64,000 nucleotides of DNA from Lysobacter sp. cf310 (lineage in GTDB: Bacteria > Pseudomonadota > Gammaproteobacteria > Xanthomonadales > Xanthomonadaceae): NCBI RefSeq assembly GCF_900114355.1, contig NZ_FOSS01000001.1:1352368-1416367 (forward strand), read 5' to 3'. Within the stretch, counting starts at the first letter, position 1. Each line of letters begins with the position of its first letter. Made by a program: the position numbers and the translations under genes. Positions 58,489-64,000 of this stretch are shown here, in pieces. The notes under the pieces were generated by a model, which saw nothing but the letters and a program-made list of their open reading frames with translations, did not search any database and was not told the origin of the DNA.

Positions 58489-58992
58489 GCGATCGCTGAT
58501 GCGCGAGAAAACATCTCTTAGCTCTGCGATAAGCTCAAGAAACCCCTGCGCCTCGAATCCATGGACCCCCTGCCATTCGACGCCCGATGACTTTACTGGG
58601 TAGCGAAAAAGGATGCTCGGAATCGGCTCCTCCTTCTTGAGTGTAGCGATCTCGTCTTCGGAAAAGCCGGGGTAATCCCCCTGAAACGGGACGTCGAAGG
58701 CGAATTCCTCCTCTGGGAACAATCCGTAGTAAGTCTCGGCAAGCTGATCAATGCGATGGATCTTGGCGAGTGCCTTTGGGTCTCGACTGTGGATGACACC
58801 CTTAAGGAATAGCTCCACGGCGTGAGCCGCAAGCATCATTGTCACTGCCGCATTGGGCCAAGTGTTCTCAGTATCCTCGGCACGCATGCGGAGGCATACA
58901 GATCGCGAGGCTTCGAGATACGCGCCAGCGTAAAGGACGAATCTTTGCGATTCGCTTAGATGTGCGATCTGCCAGCTGCCGGTGATCTTCAT
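58483..58992 (-). CDS. Cassette protein: HEPN-like
   Basis: This 169-residue soluble helical protein has the HEPN-like core VTMMLAAHAVELFLKGVIHS, then LAKIHRIDQLAETYYGLF. An AHAVELFLK helix followed by 'HRIDQL' is typical of HEPN/AbiV-like helices. No clear RxxxxH nuclease motif is seen. ATG 58992 is the best start. A perfect GTTGGGT core (58997-59003, minus) lies directly upstream, as expected at the first cassette boundary. Function unknown. Confidence 0.7.
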   Translation of the reverse strand: MKITGSWQIAHLSESQRFVLYAGAYLEASRSVCLRMRAEDTENTWPNAAVTMMLAAHAVELFLKGVIHSRDPKALAKIHRIDQLAETYYGLFPEEEFAFDVPFQGDYPGFSEDEIATLKKEEPIPSILFRYPVKSSGVEWQGVHGFEAQGFLELIAELRDVFSRISDRI

Positions 58993-59372
58993 GCGCACCC
59001 AACTACCCAATAGCCGGATCTCTAGGTCCTGTAATACGACTTATCCGCAGCGCACCAAATGGTGTGTTTTGCCCCCCCCTTTATACACCTCGATCTTAGG
59101 GCTGCCAGGTCCGGTCAACAAGCCGACCTGTAGCCGGACCCGACAATCTGGGCAGAGCGTGCATCCAGCGGATGTCCGCTTCGGGGCGGAAGCCGCCACA
59201 GCCCCCACAGAAATAGGGTCAGGTTGGATTTTGCGAACTTTGCGTTGCGAAAAGGATCGAAAATGAGCCCGTCACGTTTCGGCAGTTGCCGCTGCGAGAA
59301 TGAACTGACCTCATTTCTCTGGCACAGCATGTAACACGGCTCCCTTCAGCAGCGCCCCCCGCCAACCCACGC
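58993..59372. other. 380-bp spacer: possible cassette/attI boundary and mobile repeat, no gene
   Basis: It contains a GTTRRRY core (GTTGGGT, minus, 58997-59003) just before the first cassette gene, which may be the end of a lost attI or attC site. No integrase gene is present here or elsewhere in the window. The right copy of the mobile repeat lies at 59210-59317. Nothing else is supported. Confidence 0.5.
59210..59317. repeat. MITE/REP-like element, right copy
   Basis: It begins GAAATAGGGTCAGGTT and ends ACTGACCTCATTTC (partial inverted ends). It keeps the same order of blocks as the left copy (TTGCGAACTTTGCGTT, GGATCGAAAATGA, CCGCTGCG), with many substitutions. Direct orientation to 56720-56830. 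Confidence 0.7.
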
Positions 59373-62300
59373 TCATGCCGCCCACTTCCTGCCGTGCAGC
59401 GCGTACGCAATGGCAAGGTCGTAGACGTTGTCGCACTTCTGTTTGAAGGTGGTACGGTCATAGCTTTCCGGAAGGTCGGCATCGAGCACGCGTTCGATCT
59501 CGGCTCGCACCTGCTGTTGCGTCTGCGTACTCTGGTGCCAGTTTTGCACCAGCACCTTAGGCTGCTCTTCCATCAAGCGCCGCAGTAGATGCTTAGCCGC
59601 AAGCTTCACGCGCTGCGTTTCGTCCTGAGTGAGGGCGTCCTTCTTCAGCAGATCGAAAAGCTCCAATTCATCCTCGGTTAGCCCCTCGCGGATATGGCGC
59701 TCAGCCTCTTCCTTGAGTTCCTTAGCATAGGCTGTCAACTCTTCGTAGTAATTCTCGGTGGAGGTGGCGCCCGAGTTATAAGCGTCAATCACGTTCTGCA
59801 GCCGCTGCAAGAAGTCCCCGCGCGTGGTGTTCTGCGCCAGCATCTCGGCCAGCTTGCGCTGCAAGAAGGCCTGGAGGTCTGCGATCTCGATGTTCTTGAA
59901 GGGCGCGTTCTTGAACTCCTCACGCAGCTTCTCAACGTTCACCTTGCTCAGGTCCCAGGCCTTGCCGCGCTGCACGATGTCGTACTGCGCTTCGAATTCC
60001 TTGACCGAGAAGGCCTCGGTATTGTCCACGACCACGCTGGCATCCAGTAGCGCCTCGATGCGCTGCACTGCGCTGTCGATGTCGGCCTGCTCCACGATGC
60101 TATCCATTACCCCGCGCAGGTACTGGAAGGCCGACACAACGCGACCCTTCTTCTGTTCGAGCACTTCGGGCTTGCAGGCCTCGTACAGCGACGAGATCGT
60201 GTTCTCGTAGACATTGAAAGACTTGCGCTGCTCCTCGGAGGCCAGCAACGTGTTGGCAAAGCCGTTGAACTGGCCCAGCTTGGTGAACACGTCGCCACGG
60301 TCCAGCGCCTCGTGCAGCGGCACCTCCTGGCTATGGCAGTACGTCAGACCTTGCTCAATGGCCTCGTCCAGCAGGGCGAAGAGCTGGCTCTTGTCCTGCA
60401 CGGGCAGCTCTTCGTCCTCGGGGCCGGCGGCATAGTCTTTCAACGCCTTTTTCATGCGGCGAAAGACGTTGTAGTAGTCCACAATCTCGCCGTTCCGCTT
60501 GGCTACACCCAGAATTTCATGACTGCTCACGCGGTTGGCCCGCGCGATAGTCTGCATAAGTGTGTGGCCCCGCATCGGCTTGTCCAAATAGAGCGTACTG
60601 ACCGTCGGCGCATCGAAACCCGTCAGCCACATTGCGCAGACGAACACCAGTTGCAGCGGGTGCTCGGGATCCTTGAAGTTGAACTCGATATCGTGGCCGT
60701 GTTCATCCAGCGTGTTCATGCGCTGCCTGTGAGGCCTGATGTCAAGCTTCTTCTTGGCGAATCTCTCTTCCTCGCCGGCCTCTTCGCTGACGATCACCGC
60801 CATCTGCGCCGCACCCATCCAGGCCTTGAGCTGCCTCAGGCGCTGGCGCTCCACATCGTTGCTCGTGGCCGCGATACGGCCGTTCAATACTTTGAGTTCG
60901 GCCTTCCAGAGCGCCTGCACTTTGTCGAACATGGTCACAGCGGTGAACTTGTCCACCGAGATGACGATGCCTTTTCCCAGGTAGCCGCGGCGTGGGAAGT
61001 GGTAGACGATGTCGCGCGCAATCGTATCCAGCCGATCCTCGCGCTTGACGACCTCCATTTCCTGCGCGAAACGCCTTTCCAGCTTCTCCTGCGCCTGATC
61101 GTCGAGGTTCTCGTCCTCCAGAATCTCTGCGAACTCCTCGCTCAGGTCATCGTTCTGGATTAACACCTCAGGCACGCGCTTCTCATAGAACAGGGGCACC
61201 GTGGCGCCGTCCTCCACGCTCTGTTTGAAGTTGTATTCCGACACGTAGTCGCCAAACCAGGCGCTGGTCTTGCGCTCCTTGCCCAGTAGCGGTGTACCAG
61301 TAAAGGCAAGGAAGTTGGCTCGCGGCAGGCCGGCGCGCATGTTCGCGGCCAGGCCGGCGTACTGCGTGCGATGCGCTTCGTCCACAATGACGACGATGTC
61401 GTCTCGGTCGGATAGCAGCGGGTAGTCCCTGCCTTTGTCGTAGCGAAACTTCTGGATCAGCGTGAATACCACGCGCTTGTTCTTGCCCAGCATATCGCGC
61501 AGCTTGGCGCTATCGCGTGGGCGCACATCGTCCTTCGGAGCCACCACGCCGGTATGCAGGAAGTTGCGATAGATCTGCCCGTCCAGGTCGTCCCGGTCGG
61601 TCACGACGACGAAGGTGAAGTTGCCGGTGAGCTTCCGGAAAATCTTGCGTGTGTAGAACACCATCGAGAAACTCTTGCCCGAGCCCTGGGTGTGCCAGAA
61701 CACACCCAGCCTGCCTTTTAGCTCGCGGCGGCGCTGGAACTGCGCGAAGGCGTTGTTCACGCCGAGAAACTGGTGATTTTGCGCGATCACCTTCTGTGTC
61801 TCGCGGTAGAACACACAAAAGTTCTCCACGTAGTCGAGCAACTTCTCTGGCTTCAGCAACCCCAGCACCACCCGTTCCACGCTCAGTCCTTGCGCCGCAA
61901 TGGCCGAACGGTCAAGCGCTTCTTTCTCGTCGTCCACCCGAAGCCAGTTGAAGAAGTGCTCCCACTGCGCGGTAATGCTGCCCAGCTTGGTCTCGATGCC
62001 GTTGCTCAACAAACACAGGGCATTGGCGGTGAAAAGCTGCGGGATCTCGGCCTTGTAGGTCGTGAGATTGTCTTCAAAGGCCGCTCGCAACTTGACGTTG
62101 CTGTTCTTCAGTTCGATGAACACCAGCGGCAGGCCGTTCACATACAACAGCATGTCGGGCCGCCGGTAGCCATGCTCGCCACGCACCCAGAGCTGCGTCA
62201 CCACCAAGTAGTGGTTGCGTCCGTCCTGCGGCTCGGGCGAATCGAAGTCAATCACACGCAGCCGCTCGGTCACCGTCTGGCCCGCCTGGGGCCCAGCTTG

Positions 62301-62633
62301 GGGCTTGTAGGTCACGGGCACGCCATCGCGCAGCAAAGCATCCATCTGACGGTTGGCCGCTACCAGGCTCATCGCGGTGCGCGGCAGCAGCAACTCGGCC
62401 AGGGCTTGGTCCACCGCGTGGGCCGGGGCCTGCGGATTCAGTCGCTCCAGCGCGGCGCGCAGCCGGTCGGCCAGGATCACCTCGCGCTTGTCGCTGCGAC
62501 CGGAGCCGTCGTTCAGGTCATCGGACTGGACTGTGAAGCAATTCAGCGCATCGAAGCCGCACAGGTGCTGGAGCCGCTGCAGCAAAGCGTGCTCGATGTC
62601 GTCTTCGCTGATGAAATTCTTCGCAGCGGCCAT
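59373..62633 (-). CDS. hsdR: Type I restriction enzyme R subunit
   Basis: This protein has 1086 residues. The N-terminal nuclease domain carries Asp160 (RRPDML) and E-x-K at 174-176 (VFIELKNSN), the PD-(D/E)xK site. A helicase core follows with Walker A QGSGKS (~316-321), DEAH (about 418) and the SF2 motifs (FTGTPLL; QTIARANRVS near 690). It translocates DNA and cuts distant from the target when the HsdM2S complex meets unmethylated sites. Full length for the family. hsdS lies 41 bp upstream on the same strand. Confidence 0.95.
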   Translation of the reverse strand: MAAAKNFISEDDIEHALLQRLQHLCGFDALNCFTVQSDDLNDGSGRSDKREVILADRLRAALERLNPQAPAHAVDQALAELLLPRTAMSLVAANRQMDALLRDGVPVTYKPQAGPQAGQTVTERLRVIDFDSPEPQDGRNHYLVVTQLWVRGEHGYRRPDMLLYVNGLPLVFIELKNSNVKLRAAFEDNLTTYKAEIPQLFTANALCLLSNGIETKLGSITAQWEHFFNWLRVDDEKEALDRSAIAAQGLSVERVVLGLLKPEKLLDYVENFCVFYRETQKVIAQNHQFLGVNNAFAQFQRRRELKGRLGVFWHTQGSGKSFSMVFYTRKIFRKLTGNFTFVVVTDRDDLDGQIYRNFLHTGVVAPKDDVRPRDSAKLRDMLGKNKRVVFTLIQKFRYDKGRDYPLLSDRDDIVVIVDEAHRTQYAGLAANMRAGLPRANFLAFTGTPLLGKERKTSAWFGDYVSEYNFKQSVEDGATVPLFYEKRVPEVLIQNDDLSEEFAEILEDENLDDQAQEKLERRFAQEMEVVKREDRLDTIARDIVYHFPRRGYLGKGIVISVDKFTAVTMFDKVQALWKAELKVLNGRIAATSNDVERQRLRQLKAWMGAAQMAVIVSEEAGEEERFAKKKLDIRPHRQRMNTLDEHGHDIEFNFKDPEHPLQLVFVCAMWLTGFDAPTVSTLYLDKPMRGHTLMQTIARANRVSSHEILGVAKRNGEIVDYYNVFRRMKKALKDYAAGPEDEELPVQDKSQLFALLDEAIEQGLTYCHSQEVPLHEALDRGDVFTKLGQFNGFANTLLASEEQRKSFNVYENTISSLYEACKPEVLEQKKGRVVSAFQYLRGVMDSIVEQADIDSAVQRIEALLDASVVVDNTEAFSVKEFEAQYDIVQRGKAWDLSKVNVEKLREEFKNAPFKNIEIADLQAFLQRKLAEMLAQNTTRGDFLQRLQNVIDAYNSGATSTENYYEELTAYAKELKEEAERHIREGLTEDELELFDLLKKDALTQDETQRVKLAAKHLLRRLMEEQPKVLVQNWHQSTQTQQQVRAEIERVLDADLPESYDRTTFKQKCDNVYDLAIAYALHGRKWAA

Positions 62634-62674
62634 GGCACCTTCCTGGCGTTACCCGTTGTGGGGAAGAAGACCTG

Positions 62675-63931
62675 TTAACTGGAGATTGCCGCAGGCTGCG
62701 CGGCCCCTTCGGGCGGCTGCTCCTGCATACTAGGTGGAAACTGAATGTCTAAGGCATCGACGCGGAGTTTTCCGGAGATCAGGCGAGGGAGTAGTGCTTC
62801 GCGCTGAGCCCTCAACTTCACGCTGATCTGCTTTAGTCGAAGAGCTTTTTCAATCAAGGGTGAAACCAAGCTGTCGAACGCTTTCATGAGTAGCGGCTGA
62901 GGCACCCGCACCTTCACAAACCGTAGCTCCTTGCGCTTGATGTGCTGCATGGTCGCGCCTGTCGTCAACGACTCGAAGATGGGAATGGCGAACTTGATCG
63001 AGAAATACAGAAAATCCCTCGACACTCCCGTCGCTGGTGTGACCTTAAAAAGGTGCTGGTTTAGCAACGCGGGGCCTTGATGCCAGACTTGAACTACCAA
63101 CGAGCCAGACCACGAGAAGACGATGTCGCCATTCCCGAATTTGTATCTGCTGGGGATCTTGTCGCCAGCGTTCCGCGGCGTGCCAGCGCAGACGCCTGCG
63201 TTTAGTTCTTTGATCTTGACGATCGGTAGTCCTTCGTCATGCAGCTCCGTTGGATCGAACGGATAGCCGTTGAGGAAGGTGCCAAGCTGTTCAAGCGGCA
63301 CGAGATCCACCTGGGTTTGGTTCGCATATTCATCGCTCTTGGGAAATCGCATCCGCACGAACCACTCGCGGTAGATTTCTTCGGCCATGGACTCCAGCAA
63401 GGCGATGCGGCGCTGGTTGTTGGCGATCAGGTCGTTCAGTCCGACCAAGACAGCAGCGATCTTGTCTTGTTCGCTACGGGGCGGCAGACGCAGCTTCAAC
63501 TCCTTCGCAACGGTCACGTTGAAGTGCTGTTGTGCAGCACCAACCAGATTTCCGCCTACTAAGCTCTGACCAAAGGAGGAATTGAAAATGGCTGCGATGT
63601 AGTGCGGATTTAGCTCTGGGCCGGGACGAAGGATGACCAAGTCACTGCAATTGGCATCCAGCAGGTCCGCCGGGATCACACAGGCAGTACCCGGGTAGCC
63701 CGTGCGGACAATGGCTACATCGCCCGGGCGCAGCTTCGACTTCTTGATGGAGTCATGGAACGACTCAGGGATGTATTTCAGGTCGTTGTAGTTGAGCCTG
63801 AACGGCTGAATGTTCAACGACCGCAGGAACGGAACGCCAGTCTCGACATATTGATCGGCCATAGAGCCAACGAAGCCGACCGTCACGTACTCGCTCACCT
63901 CTTTGATCTTGATGTCGCGCCACCGATTCAT
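62675..63931 (-). CDS. hsdS: Type I restriction-modification specificity subunit
   Basis: This 418-residue protein has two target-recognition domains (about 1-150 and 210-370), each followed by a conserved helical spacer (RSEQDKIAAVLVGLNDLIANN at ~155-175; PLIEKALRLKQISVKLRAQREALLPRLISGKL at the end). The first spacer includes SMAEEIYREWFVRMRFP, common in HsdS. It sets DNA sequence specificity for HsdM and HsdR. The ATG directly abuts the TGA of the upstream gene (TGAATG). Confidence 0.93.
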   Translation of the reverse strand: MNRWRDIKIKEVSEYVTVGFVGSMADQYVETGVPFLRSLNIQPFRLNYNDLKYIPESFHDSIKKSKLRPGDVAIVRTGYPGTACVIPADLLDANCSDLVILRPGPELNPHYIAAIFNSSFGQSLVGGNLVGAAQQHFNVTVAKELKLRLPPRSEQDKIAAVLVGLNDLIANNQRRIALLESMAEEIYREWFVRMRFPKSDEYANQTQVDLVPLEQLGTFLNGYPFDPTELHDEGLPIVKIKELNAGVCAGTPRNAGDKIPSRYKFGNGDIVFSWSGSLVVQVWHQGPALLNQHLFKVTPATGVSRDFLYFSIKFAIPIFESLTTGATMQHIKRKELRFVKVRVPQPLLMKAFDSLVSPLIEKALRLKQISVKLRAQREALLPRLISGKLRVDALDIQFPPSMQEQPPEGAAQPAAISS

Positions 63932-64000
63932 TCAGCTGGACTCGCAGATCTTCTTAAGGTTGGAATCAATGATCGCCTTCAAGCGGAGTGCAGTGCTGTC
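63932..64000 (-). CDS. C-terminal tail of the gene upstream of hsdS, cut by window edge
   Basis: On the minus strand, 22 codons plus TGA (63932-63934) are open to the window edge: ...LRLKAIIDSNLKKICESS. The stop abuts the hsdS ATG, so it is co-transcribed and translationally coupled. Position suggests hsdM or another operon member, but the visible tail is too short to decide. Confidence 0.55.
   Translation of the reverse strand, partial: DSTALRLKAIIDSNLKKICESS

Noticed and set aside
56000-64000. A prophage
   Set aside because: No structural, lysis or integrase genes; the region is a mixed island of cassettes, repeats and an R-M system.
1-64000. rRNA or tRNA genes
   Set aside because: None was recognised by eye; a covariance search would be decisive but cannot be run here.

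Overview
The window is mostly a high-GC chromosome segment whose gene content resembles the Xanthomonadaceae, most likely Lysobacter or a close relative. The evidence is GC-rich codon use, long spurious antisense frames, many LysR/MarR regulators, a secreted V8-like protease and Xanthomonas-type integron attC sites. The assignment is an inference from gene content. No rRNA, tRNA or CRISPR array was seen.

1-4.7 kb: an amino-sugar (probably N-acetylgalactosamine) catabolic operon: tagatose-bisphosphate aldolase subunit, DeoR-type repressor, NagA/AgaA deacetylase and a sugar-porter permease with an unusual periplasmic insertion. 4.7-13 kb: small housekeeping and stress genes (MarR with a perfect operator, DUF5694, SDR-like proteins, a serine hydrolase, DUF1330, an NTF2-like protein, an isochorismatase) and two LysR regulators. 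13.1-17.2 kb: a tightly overlapping DUF3348 / DUF802 / OmpA-MotB-like / DUF2894 operon. It looks like an ion-driven MotAB- or ZorAB-type membrane motor with a very long coiled-coil tail. 18-20.8 kb: a ThuA + beta-propeller + cytochrome c lipoprotein. 21-25.3 kb: a six-gene operon (two SDRs, DUF1097, tautomerase, DUF3861, DoxX) divergent from a LysR gene.

25.4-29.3 kb: BlaI / BlaR1-like / secreted serine hydrolase operon with two matching operator dyads around its promoter. 29.4-31.1 kb: a TetX-like flavin monooxygenase divergent from a MarR gene over two operator copies exactly 20 bp apart. 31.4-38 kb: DUF899, a membrane protein, Ohr, an NmrA-like protein, LysR, an orphan sigma-4-like protein, and an ECF41-type sigma factor downstream of its classical partner, a carboxymuconolactone decarboxylase, and a cupin. 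38-49.3 kb: a secreted DJ-1/NTF2 fusion, a membrane AraC regulator, a glutamyl-endopeptidase-like protease, a low-GC gene of unknown function, alanine dehydrogenase with a divergent Lrp regulator, a GH76-like protein and DUF2058. 49.4-55.8 kb: an RND efflux pump and adaptor next to a LytS/LytTR two-component system, with phased direct repeats in front of the pump that fit a LytTR site.

56-64 kb is an accessory island. It holds a MazG-like gene, a DUF2075 gene cut off by a mobile-element-type repeat, and four lower-GC cassettes on the minus strand separated by three complete 60-bp attC sites and one decayed one. This is an integron cassette cluster without an integrase (CALIN). Two of its cassettes encode HEPN/DUF4145-like proteins and one a membrane-anchored coiled coil, so a defence role is plausible but unproven. 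Two copies of a ~110-bp element with inverted ends bracket it. A type I restriction system (hsdS, hsdR, and the tail of an upstream gene at the window edge) follows.
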